Origin: Terribacillus aidingensis
GTDB lineage: Bacteria > Bacillota > Bacilli > Bacillales > Amphibacillaceae
Direction: 5' to 3'
Assembly (NCBI RefSeq): GCF_040703035.1
Contig: NZ_CP159996.1
Location: 1,212,001-1,276,000, forward strand
DNA length: 64,000 bases
In this document: in pieces, positions 1 through 8,415 of the stretch
Position numbering within the stretch: the first letter of the stretch is position 1
Layout: the number at the start of each line of letters is the position of its first letter
Made by a program: the position numbers and the translations under genes
The notes under the pieces: model-generated
Told to the model about the DNA's origin: nothing
Databases searched by the model: none
The model's input: the letters and a program-made list of their open reading frames with translations, nothing else

Positions 1-2
1 CG

Positions 3-941
3 AATGAAGAAATTATTGATTTGATCGAGTGGATGAAGACATACAATGAAAAGCACGATGTGCAGCCAAAAGTTGGCTTCTACGGAATAGACATGTACAG
101 TCTTTGGGAATCCATGGAGGAAGTGATTTCGTACTTAACGAAGATTGATTCTCCTGACGTCGAAATTGCCAAAAAAGCATTTACTTGTTTTGAACCATTC
201 AACAGAGACAATCAGGAATATGCTGTTTCTGCTGGTCTATATTCTGAAGGCTGTATTGATGAGGTTGCAAAGCTATTAGCAACGATTCAAAAAAAGAAAG
301 ATCAGTATCCATGTGAAGAGGAGCTCCGTCTTAACCTGGAGGTAAATGCGCTCGTAGCTTATAATGCCGAGCATTATTACCGCTCGATGGTCGTTCGAGA
401 TGAAGAATCATGGAATATAAGGGATACACATATGGTGCATGCTCTGAACGAGGTTATGAAGTTTTATGGCTCAAAAGCTAAGGCGATTGTCTGGGAGCAT
501 AATACACATGTTGGAGACGCCAGAGCCACTGACATGGCGCATAATGGAATGGTCAATGTCGGCGAGCTTATACGGCAGCAAAATGCTCAGGAAGATGTGT
601 ATATCATCGGATTCGGTACGAACAGAGGAACAGTAATAGCTGCGGATGAATGGGGAGTCAATCATGATGTGAAGATTGTTCCAAAAGCAATTGGGGGATC
701 ATGGGAGGACCTCATGCATAGAGCCGGCGCATTTGATAAAATGCTCTTTTTCGATACAGAGAATAAACATTTATTCCAGCAGAAGATCGGACATCGCGCG
801 ATAGGTGTAGTGTATCGACCGGAGTTTGAACAGTTTGGTAATTATGTGCCTTCTCATATGTCACAGCGCTATGATGGGTTCATCTATATTGATGAAACGA
901 GTGCTTTAAGGCCTTTGGCAGTCGAGAGAGTTTTGCTTTAA
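3..941 (+). CDS. Erythromycin esterase family protein, 5'-truncated by the window
   Basis: The reading frame is open from the window edge, so the N-terminus lies upstream. 312 residues are visible. Family signatures are GFYGIDMYSLW near the visible start and WEHNTHVGDA in the middle, matching the erythromycin esterase domain (Ere family, PF05139). The family's catalytic His/Glu pair sits nearer the N-terminus and is outside the window. EreA/EreB hydrolyse the macrolactone ring, but most chromosomal Bacillaceae homologues (YbfO-like) have no proven substrate, so resistance should not be assumed. A GC-rich hairpin with a T-run follows the stop. Confidence 0.85.
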   Translation, partial: NEEIIDLIEWMKTYNEKHDVQPKVGFYGIDMYSLWESMEEVISYLTKIDSPDVEIAKKAFTCFEPFNRDNQEYAVSAGLYSEGCIDEVAKLLATIQKKKDQYPCEEELRLNLEVNALVAYNAEHYYRSMVVRDEESWNIRDTHMVHALNEVMKFYGSKAKAIVWEHNTHVGDARATDMAHNGMVNVGELIRQQNAQEDVYIIGFGTNRGTVIAADEWGVNHDVKIVPKAIGGSWEDLMHRAGAFDKMLFFDTENKHLFQQKIGHRAIGVVYRPEFEQFGNYVPSHMSQRYDGFIYIDETSALRPLAVERVLL

Positions 942-959
942 AGTTAAAATTTATTTTCC

Positions 960-992
960 CGAGGAGCCGTTATATATTTCGGCTCCTCTTTT
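960..992 (+). terminator. Rho-independent terminator of the Ere-family gene
   Basis: The inverted repeat GAGGAGCCG / CGGCTCCTC is separated by about 9 nt and followed by CTTTT, 19 bases after the stop codon. Confidence 0.8.
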
Positions 993-1047
993 AAGTTGTA
1001 AAAATCATGTTTGAACTGCTTAATAAGATATAAAGAAGAAGTCCGAA

Positions 1048-1800
1048 TTAATGCACGCCTAGGTAATCCAAAGCATCTTTTACTGTAGACATAGTTGGTG
1101 ATGATAACAAGCTGATATCCATTTCAACTGCTTCTATCGCAAGCTCGGGTCTCATGCCGGTAAAGACAGACTTTATACCAAGCATAGAGAGAACGTGATT
1201 AATCTTGAAGAGATAATCTGTTACAACTTTGTCTAATTGCAAGATACCTGAGAAATCGATAATCAAAGAGTGTACATTCTGTTGTTTCGCTTTAATAGGA
1301 ACAAGATTCAAAAGATGTTTTGCCCGCTCCTCGTCAATTGAACCAACTAAAGGAAGAATGGCTATTCCGTTTAAAAGAGGCACGAGAGTAGCTGAAAGTT
1401 CATTGATTTGATTCATCAATTCCTGGCTTTTTCTCTCAGTTAGTTTTTTCTCAGAGATATCTCTTACATAAGTTTGAATGGCTTTCGTGTCCTCAATTAA
1501 GACCGGGTGACAATATAACTCCACATCTGCAGTTGTACCGTCCAGTTTGAAGATGGATTCCTCTATCACTTCTGCAGGCTTAGCATAAGCCGACTGAATT
1601 CTTTTTCGAATCGCTGATTTAGAACTCTCATGAAAAATATCTAACGGGCTTGCTCCAATGATATCTTCTCTTTTTCCATTAAAGAATAATTCAGCCGCAT
1701 GGTTAACATAAATGATCTTTAGATCTGTATGAACAATTAAGGGATCCAATGAATACTCAATAACTTCGCGGTAATTAATCTTCGATATGTCTTCACTCAT
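1048..1800 (-). CDS. PAS-STAS domain protein, RsbR-like
   Basis: 250 aa. Residues about 10-115 form a PAS fold (DPLIVHTDLKIIYVNHAAE, then a PAC-like segment). Residues about 140-245 form a STAS domain with IIDFSGILQLDKVVTDY and TGMRPELAIEA. These match the two phospho-acceptor regions of RsbR-type stressosome proteins; Ser replaces Thr at the first, and Thr is kept at the second. The PAS lacks the flavin-binding Cys motif of the LOV protein YtvA, so it is probably not a blue-light receptor. The ATG follows AGGAGGGG with good spacing. No RsbS/RsbT partners are nearby. A role in general stress signalling is inference. Confidence 0.8.
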   Translation of the reverse strand: MSEDISKINYREVIEYSLDPLIVHTDLKIIYVNHAAELFFNGKREDIIGASPLDIFHESSKSAIRKRIQSAYAKPAEVIEESIFKLDGTTADVELYCHPVLIEDTKAIQTYVRDISEKKLTERKSQELMNQINELSATLVPLLNGIAILPLVGSIDEERAKHLLNLVPIKAKQQNVHSLIIDFSGILQLDKVVTDYLFKINHVLSMLGIKSVFTGMRPELAIEAVEMDISLLSSPTMSTVKDALDYLGVH

Positions 1801-1913
1801 TATTATCCCCTCCTAGAGAAAGTATAGAGAACTTTGAGTCCGTTAACAAGTCAAGTAGTTTTTGCCTCGGGTTCACAAAGAGTATTGTTGCGGATTGTCA
1901 TTTCATTTAATAG

Positions 1914-1955
1914 AAAAAGATTGCAGAGAATCAAGAAGTTCTCTGCAATCTTTTT
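1914..1955 (-). terminator. Terminator of tsuAB
   Basis: The long perfect stem AAAAAGATTGCAGAGAA / TTCTCTGCAATCTTTTT has an 8-nt loop. It overlaps the end of the tusA-like gene and has T-tracts on both strands, so it could work in both directions. Confidence 0.8.
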
Positions 1956-2178
1956 ATTTCTTTTTAATTGTAATAGTCCAAGCAGCTTCGCCTAATTGTT
2001 CATATGCCGTCACTTCATGACCTGCCTCGGCAGCCCAGCGTGGGATGGATTCAGTACCTTGTGTACAGTCAAATTGAACTTCCAGCTCATCGCCCGTTTG
2101 AATTTCTTTCATTGCTTCTTTTGCTTCTACTAGCGGGAATGGACAAACCATCCCCATTACTTCCAATGTTTTTTTCAT
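1954..2178 (-). CDS. tsuB: TusA/SirA-like sulfur carrier (TsuB/YeeD type)
   Basis: 74 aa, the usual length for a TusA-like protein. The signature is MGMVCPFPLVEAKEAM, with a CPxP motif around Cys12; this Cys carries persulfide sulfur in the family. It lies 15 nt downstream of the YeeE/YedE transporter gene, the classic TsuA-TsuB arrangement, where the small cytosolic protein accepts or processes thiosulfate delivered by the membrane partner. The ATG follows an AAAGGAG Shine-Dalgarno. Assignment as TsuB rather than tRNA-thiolation TusA rests on the neighbour. Confidence 0.85.
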   Translation of the reverse strand: MKKTLEVMGMVCPFPLVEAKEAMKEIQTGDELEVQFDCTQGTESIPRWAAEAGHEVTAYEQLGEAAWTITIKKK

Positions 2179-2193
2179 TCTTATACACTCCTT

Positions 2194-3255
2194 TTAAGCA
2201 GTCGCTGCTTGTGTGGTTTGACTAGCCTTTTTTCGTGGACGTACAAATACAAAGTATGACGCAGTCCATGTACCTAACATCATGAACCCCAGAGATATCC
2301 ATCCTTGCCATGTCATCATTGCAGTCATAACTAGACCATTCCCAATCGAACAGCCTCCGGCTAAAGCTGCTCCAAAGCCCATCATTAATCCGCCGCTAAA
2401 ACTATTGATTGTCGTTTTAAGGTCAGGCAGCCTGAATCTGAATTCACCACTCATTTTTGCAGCAAATAAAGAACCTAAGAAAATACCGAGTACAAGGAAT
2501 ACGCCCCAATTGATAAAGCTTAGTTCCCCTGTAACTAAGTATTGCAGAATATTAGCAGAAGGAGTTGTAATTCCTAATCCGGCAATCCGACCGGTAGCGA
2601 TACTTAAAGGCCAAGCAAGTATAGCGATGAGTCCGATAAGAATGGCAGTGACAAATGGATGCCAGCGTTTTTCAAAAAGAATGTGTGCAAGACCGGTTTT
2701 CTTCGGTTTTAACCCGGGAATTTTGACTGTTGGTTTCCTTATAGTGCGGAAAACAACAAACCCGACAATCACTACAAGAATAGCTATTAAAACCCAGTTA
2801 TTCAAACCAAATGTTGCGGCAATTGAGTTAGACTCTACCTGTACTTCTTTTACTGCTGTGTCCAGTGGCAGCAAAACGCCTGTTTTCATCATGGCAGCTA
2901 CAAGCATATAGCCAGCCAATGCAATCCAGCTGCCGATTAATCCTTCTCCTGCGCGATACCAAGTACCTGTGGCACATCCGCCAGCAAAGATAATACCGAT
3001 ACCGAAAATAAAGGATCCAATGATTACAGCAACAATCGGCAGTGAACCAGCATTAAATTCGAATAACCCTAAACTGATCATTGTATAAACACCAACGCTT
3101 TGGATAGCTATTGCAATTAATAGCGCGTAAAACATGCGATTATCTTTTGATAAATACATATCACGAAAGCCGCCTGTTAAACAAAAACGACCACGTTGCA
3201 TAACAAATCCAAGCAACGCCCCGCATAGTAAACCTGTTAAGATCATTTGAAGCAT
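2194..3255 (-). CDS. tsuA: YeeE/YedE family thiosulfate transporter TsuA
   Basis: 353 aa polytopic membrane protein with many hydrophobic helices and the conserved family cysteines: Cys25 in RGRFCLTGGFRD, Cys94 in FAGGCATGTW, and a third near residue 298 in LAGGCSIGNG. In TsuA these three line the thiosulfate path. The chosen ATG follows AGAGGTG at 7 nt. The frame stays open 62 codons upstream, but that stretch is polar, lacks the family N-terminus, and holds the likely promoter. Forms an operon with the TusA-like gene. Likely role is thiosulfate import for cysteine synthesis. Confidence 0.88.
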   Translation of the reverse strand: MLQMILTGLLCGALLGFVMQRGRFCLTGGFRDMYLSKDNRMFYALLIAIAIQSVGVYTMISLGLFEFNAGSLPIVAVIIGSFIFGIGIIFAGGCATGTWYRAGEGLIGSWIALAGYMLVAAMMKTGVLLPLDTAVKEVQVESNSIAATFGLNNWVLIAILVVIVGFVVFRTIRKPTVKIPGLKPKKTGLAHILFEKRWHPFVTAILIGLIAILAWPLSIATGRIAGLGITTPSANILQYLVTGELSFINWGVFLVLGIFLGSLFAAKMSGEFRFRLPDLKTTINSFSGGLMMGFGAALAGGCSIGNGLVMTAMMTWQGWISLGFMMLGTWTASYFVFVRPRKKASQTTQAATA

Positions 3256-3294
3256 GGAAGCACCTCTCTTATTCCGAGTATTTCTATAGGTTTT

Positions 3295-3323
3295 ATAATA
3301 ATGTTTAGCTACTTTGGAATCAA
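3295..3323 (-). promoter_or_regulatory. Candidate SigA promoter of tsuAB
   Basis: On the minus strand, TTGATT, 17 nt, TATTAT, about 40 nt upstream of tsuA. The spacer region contains ATTCCAAA, which resembles half of a CymR (cysteine regulator) site; that part is weak. Confidence 0.45.
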
Positions 3324-3414
3324 CCCTTAATTTTTTATTCTGAAATTTATTCGTAAAACAAATGAAACGAACAAGGATACACGTAGAATCAATCAGCTTT
3401 ACTACGGTCTGTTT

Positions 3415-3438
3415 GATATGATGAATATTCATCATATC
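3415..3438. promoter_or_regulatory. 24-bp perfect palindrome in the tsuA/lipoprotein divergent region
   Basis: The half-site GATATGATGAAT is followed directly by its exact reverse complement with no spacer. It lies about 90 nt upstream of the tsuA promoter and 15 bp upstream of the -35 of the divergent lipoprotein gene. No T-run follows, so a terminator is unlikely. Candidate operator for an unidentified regulator. Confidence 0.5.
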
Positions 3439-3452
3439 CACGATTGGTTAAT

Positions 3453-3482
3453 TTGAATTGGGTATTTTTGTAAGGGTATAAC
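3453..3482 (+). promoter_or_regulatory. Candidate SigA promoter of the lipoprotein gene
   Basis: TTGAAT, 18 nt, TATAAC, ending 33 nt before the GTG start. Confidence 0.45.
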
Positions 3483-3515
3483 TATGATAAAGTTTGCTTA
3501 TGGAGGGGGATTATT

Positions 3516-3953
3516 GTGAAGCAAATCATTTTTCTATTGTTATTGATCTTTATAGCTGGTTGTGAGACAGAGCTTGAGCCAAGTAAGTATGCAGATGAGT
3601 TGACGTCTGCAAAGGATGTACTGCTCGAAATAGAAGCTGATAACATAGAAACGGTAGATGGTTTTAAATTTCGTATAAAAAACAATAGTGAATTTCCCAT
3701 TGCTATAGGTCGTGCATATGTACTTGAAAAGTATGATAAGAAGAAAGAAGAATGGTTACAGATACCACTTAAAGACAATGTGGGTTTTCATGAGGATGGC
3801 ATAATCATTGATCCTGGTTCTGAATCCAGTTTTTTTGCATCATTCGATGCTTTCAATTACAGCTTTCCAAAGGGTGATTACCGCATAATAAAGGTTCTGT
3901 CTTCAGAAGGAGATGGGATTTTATTGTATGATGATTTCAAAATTGATAGATAA
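3516..3953 (+). CDS. Lipoprotein with a bacterial Ig-like domain
   Basis: 145 aa. It begins with a short lipoprotein signal (KQIIFLLLLIFIAGC) whose lipobox IAGC puts the acylated Cys at position 16, so the mature protein should be anchored to the outer face of the membrane. The remainder (KFRIKNNSEFPIAIGRAY, then a Pro-Gly turn and KGDYRIIKVL) matches the small Ig-like fold common in Bacillus lipoproteins (Big_14 type). GTG start after GGAGGGGG. Function unknown. The next gene begins 16 nt downstream, so the two may be cotranscribed. Confidence 0.75.
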   Translation: MKQIIFLLLLIFIAGCETELEPSKYADELTSAKDVLLEIEADNIETVDGFKFRIKNNSEFPIAIGRAYVLEKYDKKKEEWLQIPLKDNVGFHEDGIIIDPGSESSFFASFDAFNYSFPKGDYRIIKVLSSEGDGILLYDDFKIDR

Positions 3954-3969
3954 GCGAGGAGTAATAAAT

Positions 3970-4860
3970 ATGAGAAAAGTGGTCATAGCTGGAGGAACAG
4001 GATTTATCGGGGAATTCTTTCAAAAGAGATTTCAGGAATTAGGTTATGAGGTCAGTATTATCTCAAGGCAAAAACAACACATCCACTGGGATGATAAATT
4101 ATCCATTCAAGAAACATTGGAAGATGCTGAACTTCTCATAAACCTTGCTGGGAAATCTGTTAATTGCCGATACAATGGAACGAATAAGCAGGAAATAATG
4201 AATTCCAGGATTACTACTACTAAGATATTGGGTGAGGCTGTCCAGTCCTGCAGCAATCCTCCTGAACTTTGGATTAATAGCAGTACGGCCACCATCTATC
4301 GTCATGCGGAAGATCGTCCGATGACAGAAGCTGATGGAGAAATTGGTTCAGGGTTCTCAGTCGATGTTGCCACGAAATGGGAGGATGCATTCTTTTCGTT
4401 TAGGTTGTCCGAAACAAGGCAGGTCGCTTTGCGCATTGCTATTGTTCTAGGTAAAGATGGAGGAGTCATGACCCCGTATCGGAATTTGGTCCGTTTCGGA
4501 TTGGGAGGGATACAAGGCTCGGGAAAGCAGATGTTTAGCTGGATACATATCGAAGATTTATTTCAAATCATACTTTTCTTAAGAGAAAAGAAACACCTGA
4601 GCGGCGTTTTCAATTGTTCTGCACCGCAACCTGTTACAAACCGAGAATTGATGCATACACTGAGAAAGGAATTGAATACTCCATTGGGCTTGCCTGCTCC
4701 TAAATGGATGCTGGAGATAGGATCCGTTTTCATTCGGACTGAAACAGAGTTGGTTCTGAAGAGCCGTTGGGTTATACCTGACCGTTTGAAACGTGAAGGG
4801 TATAACTTCAGGTTTAAAACACTTGGCCATACTTTACAAGACATTCTGCATCATGAATAG
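3970..4860 (+). CDS. TIGR01777 family NAD(P)-binding epimerase/oxidoreductase (YfhF/SDR39U1-like)
   Basis: 296 aa. The N-terminal Rossmann motif VVIAGGTGFIGEFF marks an extended SDR. NLAGKSVNCRY and a conserved C-terminal DUF1731-like tail (LKSRWVIPDRLKREGYNFRF) are diagnostic of the TIGR01777 group that includes B. subtilis YfhF and human SDR39U1. The ATG follows GCGAGGAG; a longer frame start inside the lipoprotein gene is not used. Substrate unknown in the whole group. Confidence 0.85.
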   Translation: MRKVVIAGGTGFIGEFFQKRFQELGYEVSIISRQKQHIHWDDKLSIQETLEDAELLINLAGKSVNCRYNGTNKQEIMNSRITTTKILGEAVQSCSNPPELWINSSTATIYRHAEDRPMTEADGEIGSGFSVDVATKWEDAFFSFRLSETRQVALRIAIVLGKDGGVMTPYRNLVRFGLGGIQGSGKQMFSWIHIEDLFQIILFLREKKHLSGVFNCSAPQPVTNRELMHTLRKELNTPLGLPAPKWMLEIGSVFIRTETELVLKSRWVIPDRLKREGYNFRFKTLGHTLQDILHHE

Positions 4861-4922
4861 ACCGCAAGAATGAATAGTATTCTGATGTTTATTCCGTGTT
4901 GACGATGTATACTGATTTGCTT

Positions 4923-4951
4923 AAAGAACTTCTGCAGAGGTTCTTTTATTT
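4923..4951 (+). terminator. Terminator of the SDR gene
   Basis: AAAGAACTTCT / AGAGGTTCTTT hairpin (one G-U pair) followed by TATTTTT, about 65 nt after the stop. Confidence 0.65.
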
Positions 4952-5002
4952 TTAGACTGCTAAATAATATGGTAGATAATTCGGGATAATGGTACCTATT
5001 AA

Positions 5003-5018
5003 ATGTAAGCGCTTTAAT
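5003..5018 (+). promoter_or_regulatory. Catabolite-responsive element (cre) upstream of the GH30 gene
   Basis: ATGTAAGCGCTTTAAT matches the WTGNAARCGNWWWCAW cre consensus at all but one position. It lies 62 nt before the GH30 start, where CcpA binding would repress expression when preferred sugars are present. Confidence 0.7.
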
Positions 5019-5079
5019 ATTATGATGAATGAAGATAGAGTAAGGCTTATAACAGCAATTGAAGGGAAGGATTAAGACA

Positions 5080-6993
5080 ATGCATGTTATAAAAAGATTG
5101 TCGAAACCATTTTTCATTGTTCTTATTACTGTTCTTATCATTTCAATGAATCCAGGCGTTACGCTTGCCAAATCTAAGCAAGAAGAAGTGAGGGTATGGT
5201 TTAGCTCGGAAAATGCTCCAGCTGACAGAAGCTGGTACGAGGGACCGAAAGAAATCACGTATAAGCTGGATCAGCAGCAATCTATCGATATAACAGAAGA
5301 AAAGGAAATTGACGGTACGACGATTTTTGTAGACCCAGACAAACAGTACCAGGAGATGCTTGGAGTTGGTACTTCTTTAGAAGAATCATCGATCTACAAT
5401 TTGTCAAAAATGGAATCGGGTAAGCGGAAGCAAGCGCTGAAAGATCTGTTTGATCCAAAGAAAGGAATAGGGATGGATGTTATCCGGATTACGATTGGAA
5501 CTTCTGATTTTACCGCACAAGATGCATTTTATACCTATAATGATATTCCTATTACGGAGACGGATTATGATTTAAGCGAGTTTTCCATTCAGCGTGATAT
5601 CGATTTAAATATTGTCTCAACGCTAAAGGAAGCATTACAGATCAATCCAGACATCAGAATATTTGCCTCACCATGGAGCCCGCCTGCTTGGATGAAAACA
5701 AATAAAAGCTTGATAGGCGGGCGGTTAGAAGATAAGAATACAGAAGTACTTGCAGCTTATTATCGGAAATTTGTCCAATCATATGAAGCACAGGGAATTC
5801 CGATATATGCGATGACTATGCAAAATGAACCGTTGCTTGAAATCGATTATCCTAGTATGTACATGCCGCCGGAACAGCAAAGAGAACTGGCAGTTTTACT
5901 CCGAAACGAATTGGATGCCCATCACTTAGATACAAAACTATGGACATTCGATCATAACTTCAGTGAAGCTAGGGATTATGTTTCAACCGTTTTCGAGGAC
6001 GGAACGGCAGATAAATCAATAGCAGGAATCGCATTTCACGATTATGCTGGTGAACCTAAAGCAATGGGAGAAATTAGCCGAGCTTTTCCGGATAAAAGCA
6101 TTCATCTTACCGAAAGATCTGTCTGGGGTACTGCTGGAGCAGACCGAATTGCCCAGTACTTCAGAAACGGCGCAGCAAGCTACAATGCATGGGTAACGAT
6201 GCTTGATAGCGACATAAGCACTCACCATTGGATTGGTACACCTGATCCAACAATGTTGATTCAAAATGCAGATAAGGTAAATAAGTACTGGAAAATACCG
6301 ATTTATTATATGACTGGAAATTACTCGAAGTTTGTAGATCGTGGTGCGAAGCGGATTGACAGTAACTACGGATCTCGTGATTCGGTTACAAATGTTTCTT
6401 TCCTTAATCCTGACGACTCTATCGTAACAGTGGTTATCAACCAGACTGACAAAGCACAAAAGTTTCGAGTTGTATCAGAAGGCAAGCAATTTACTGCAGC
6501 ATTGCCGGCAGGAACGGTAGGGACCTATGAGTGGCCTCGTCCTTCTCCTCAGGAAGACGTTAACCTGATTGAAAACAGCAGCTTTGAAACAGGAACATTA
6601 AATCAGTGGATGGAATGGAATAACGGTGTTTCAGCACACAAAGCAGATGCAGATGAACCTTTTACCGGAGTTTACAAACTTACGCACTGGCACTCGGATG
6701 CTTATCAACAGCGGACTGCACAAACGGTAGAAAACATACCAGATGGTACCTATGAGGCAAGCGTTTGGGTTCGCTCAGGTGGTGGACAGAACAAGCTTCA
6801 CTTCTATGCAACAGATTACGGCGAAACTAAGAAAATAACTGAAATAGGATCAAGAGAGGTAACAAATTATACAAAGTACAAAATCGATGATATTCGGGTT
6901 TCAAAAGGACAGCTTGAAATTGGAGTATGTTCTGACGCAAAAGCCGGTAATTGGGCTGCATTCGACAGATTTGAACTAAAACAACTGAAATAA
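5080..6993 (+). CDS. Secreted glycoside hydrolase family 30 enzyme with C-terminal carbohydrate-binding-like domain
   Basis: 637 aa. Residues 1-32 are a Sec signal peptide ending near TLAKS. The GH30 barrel shows ASPWSPPAWMKTN (about 196-208), the acid/base Glu250 in MTMQNEP, HDY (320-322) and the nucleophile Glu345 in LTERS. A beta-sandwich linker domain follows, and from about residue 494 (NLIENSSFETGTLNQW) an extracellular CBM-like beta-sandwich. GH30 subfamilies include glucosylceramidase, beta-1,6-glucanase and xylanase; SPPAWMK and the LTER context favour the glucosylceramidase/beta-glucanase branch, but substrate cannot be fixed by eye. The ATG follows GAAGGGAAGG; a cre lies just upstream. 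Confidence 0.85.
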   Translation: MHVIKRLSKPFFIVLITVLIISMNPGVTLAKSKQEEVRVWFSSENAPADRSWYEGPKEITYKLDQQQSIDITEEKEIDGTTIFVDPDKQYQEMLGVGTSLEESSIYNLSKMESGKRKQALKDLFDPKKGIGMDVIRITIGTSDFTAQDAFYTYNDIPITETDYDLSEFSIQRDIDLNIVSTLKEALQINPDIRIFASPWSPPAWMKTNKSLIGGRLEDKNTEVLAAYYRKFVQSYEAQGIPIYAMTMQNEPLLEIDYPSMYMPPEQQRELAVLLRNELDAHHLDTKLWTFDHNFSEARDYVSTVFEDGTADKSIAGIAFHDYAGEPKAMGEISRAFPDKSIHLTERSVWGTAGADRIAQYFRNGAASYNAWVTMLDSDISTHHWIGTPDPTMLIQNADKVNKYWKIPIYYMTGNYSKFVDRGAKRIDSNYGSRDSVTNVSFLNPDDSIVTVVINQTDKAQKFRVVSEGKQFTAALPAGTVGTYEWPRPSPQEDVNLIENSSFETGTLNQWMEWNNGVSAHKADADEPFTGVYKLTHWHSDAYQQRTAQTVENIPDGTYEASVWVRSGGGQNKLHFYATDYGETKKITEIGSREVTNYTKYKIDDIRVSKGQLEIGVCSDAKAGNWAAFDRFELKQLK

Positions 6994-7007
6994 ACAAGTG
7001 ATCCATT

Positions 7008-7036
7008 AAAGGACTGCTTTTAAAGCAGTCCTTTTT
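7008..7036 (+). terminator. Terminator of the GH30 gene
   Basis: Perfect 13-bp stem AAAGGACTGCTTT / AAAGCAGTCCTTT followed by TTTAT. Confidence 0.9.
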
Positions 7037-7228
7037 ATCTTCAATAGATATTAGATGGCAGTTTAATTGCTTATTTGTGTCCTCTTGTATTACTTTACCT
7101 TCTCATAGGGCAAATAAATAAAACAAGGAATTCAACAAAGACATGCAGAAAAAGTAGTTATGTAATGTTTGGTATTGCTCTAGTATTTTGTCACCGTTTA
7201 ATTATCTCCAAACTGGGAGGGTGCTTCT

Positions 7229-7714
7229 TTGCAATTATTTTTTAAATATAACTGGATGGTTAGAGAAGAATGGTATCAATGGTGTGAAGAGTTGAATGAA
7301 GAAGAACTGCTACTAGACCGCACGGGTGGAAAGGGAAGTATATTACATACACTTTTCCATATAGTTGATGTCGAATGGAGCTGGATACGTCTCATACAAG
7401 ACAAAACCGACTTCCAGGACAGTTTCGATGCTTATAAGAGCTTGAAAAAGGTTCGAGAATTAAACGCTGATCTTCATTTAGAAGTAGAAAGCTTTGTTAA
7501 CAAATGGGATGCTAATATGGAGGGACGTATATTTTACGATACCTTATCAGATGGAAGAGTTTTAACGGATACTTGGGGTGAAGTCATGCGACATATTATT
7601 GCTCATGAAATTCATCATATTGGGCAATTATCAATATGGGCAAGGGAAATCGGAAAAAGCCCAGTTTCTGCAAACTTCATAGGGCGAGGTCTTACTTCTT
7701 ACTTCAATAAATAA
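7229..7714 (+). CDS. DinB family putative metal-dependent protein
   Basis: 161 aa, the normal DinB/YfiT four-helix-bundle length. Metal-ligand histidines are His44 in HTLFHIVDVEW and the pair in AHEIHHIGQLSIWARE near residues 133-141, the typical H...HxxxH pattern. TTG start chosen because GGGAGGGTG precedes it at a suitable distance and the protein begins in register with homologues. Members of this superfamily are often bacillithiol-dependent transferases; the substrate here is unknown. It stands alone between two terminators. Confidence 0.85.
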   Translation: MQLFFKYNWMVREEWYQWCEELNEEELLLDRTGGKGSILHTLFHIVDVEWSWIRLIQDKTDFQDSFDAYKSLKKVRELNADLHLEVESFVNKWDANMEGRIFYDTLSDGRVLTDTWGEVMRHIIAHEIHHIGQLSIWAREIGKSPVSANFIGRGLTSYFNK

Positions 7715-7799
7715 CACTGCATGTAATGGCTTTCGAAAAGTTATGTGTAGTTGGCGCAAGTACCTACTTAACTAGCAGTAGACTTTAAATATTTTTAAG

Positions 7800-7846
7800 A
7801 TGGACCTGCTGGTGAACTATTCTATTCACCAGCAGGTCCATTTTTG
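7800..7846 (+). terminator. Strong terminator downstream of the DinB gene
   Basis: TGGACCTGCTGGTGAA / TTCACCAGCAGGTCCA stem with a short loop, then TTTTTGTTT. Confidence 0.85.
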
Positions 7847-7935
7847 TTTGCCAAAACGCTTATGTCCAGCTTCCTTTTTAGCTGCATCAATAAATGGAAT
7901 TATATGTTAAAGTTATATTGGGGGGAGTTATCTTA

Positions 7936-8355
7936 ATGTATGAATTTAATCGTGCAGGATTTGGAATCAGGTTTTTCGCTAGTATCATCGACATGTTTAT
8001 TCTTATTATTCCCATCAGTATCCTGCTCTACTTTATACAGGGGGAATTTTCTATTGAATGGTCAGATGGCTACTTATGGGATATTGGATATGTTATATAT
8101 TTGACAGTACTTCCTGTTCTATGGAAAGGATATGTCATTGGAAAGCGGCTTATGGGAATTAAAATCAAACGAACAGACGGAGGAGATGTCACGTTTACCA
8201 ACATGATTCTTCGAGAGGTCGTAGGCAATGGACTGCTGGTATTAGTTACTTTAGGTATATCATTACTGATTAGTGCTGTTATGGTGCTTATAATGGAGGA
8301 TAGGCATGGTCTCCATGATTTAATAGGCGGTACATATGTAATACACACTCGATGA
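7936..8355 (+). CDS. RDD family membrane protein
   Basis: 139 aa. It opens with RAGFGIRFFASIIDMFIL, where the Arg and Asp-Asp-type pattern defines the RDD domain. Two to three hydrophobic helices follow, along with GYVIGKRLMGIKI and the C-terminal DRHGLHDLIGGTYV signature. ATG at 7936 chosen because TTGGGGGGAG precedes it; an upstream in-frame ATG lacks a ribosome site. Role unknown; RDD proteins have been linked to ion or osmotic functions. Confidence 0.85.
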   Translation: MYEFNRAGFGIRFFASIIDMFILIIPISILLYFIQGEFSIEWSDGYLWDIGYVIYLTVLPVLWKGYVIGKRLMGIKIKRTDGGDVTFTNMILREVVGNGLLVLVTLGISLLISAVMVLIMEDRHGLHDLIGGTYVIHTR

Positions 8356-8415
8356 GATGAAACTTTTCCTTCCTTTATATCGTATAGGTATTACGACATC
8401 AAAAGGAGGAACAGC

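Noticed and set aside
3..941. Calling the first gene a macrolide-resistance gene
   Set aside because: Only the C-terminal part is visible, the catalytic His region is outside the window, and chromosomal family members often lack esterase activity on macrolides.
1048..1800. PAS-STAS protein as a LOV photoreceptor like YtvA
   Set aside because: The flavin-binding Cys motif is missing from the PAS domain.
7196..7220. GTTTAA-13-GGGAGG before the DinB gene as a SigB promoter
   Set aside because: The GGGAGG is the ribosome site itself; transcription would start at the initiation codon and lose it.
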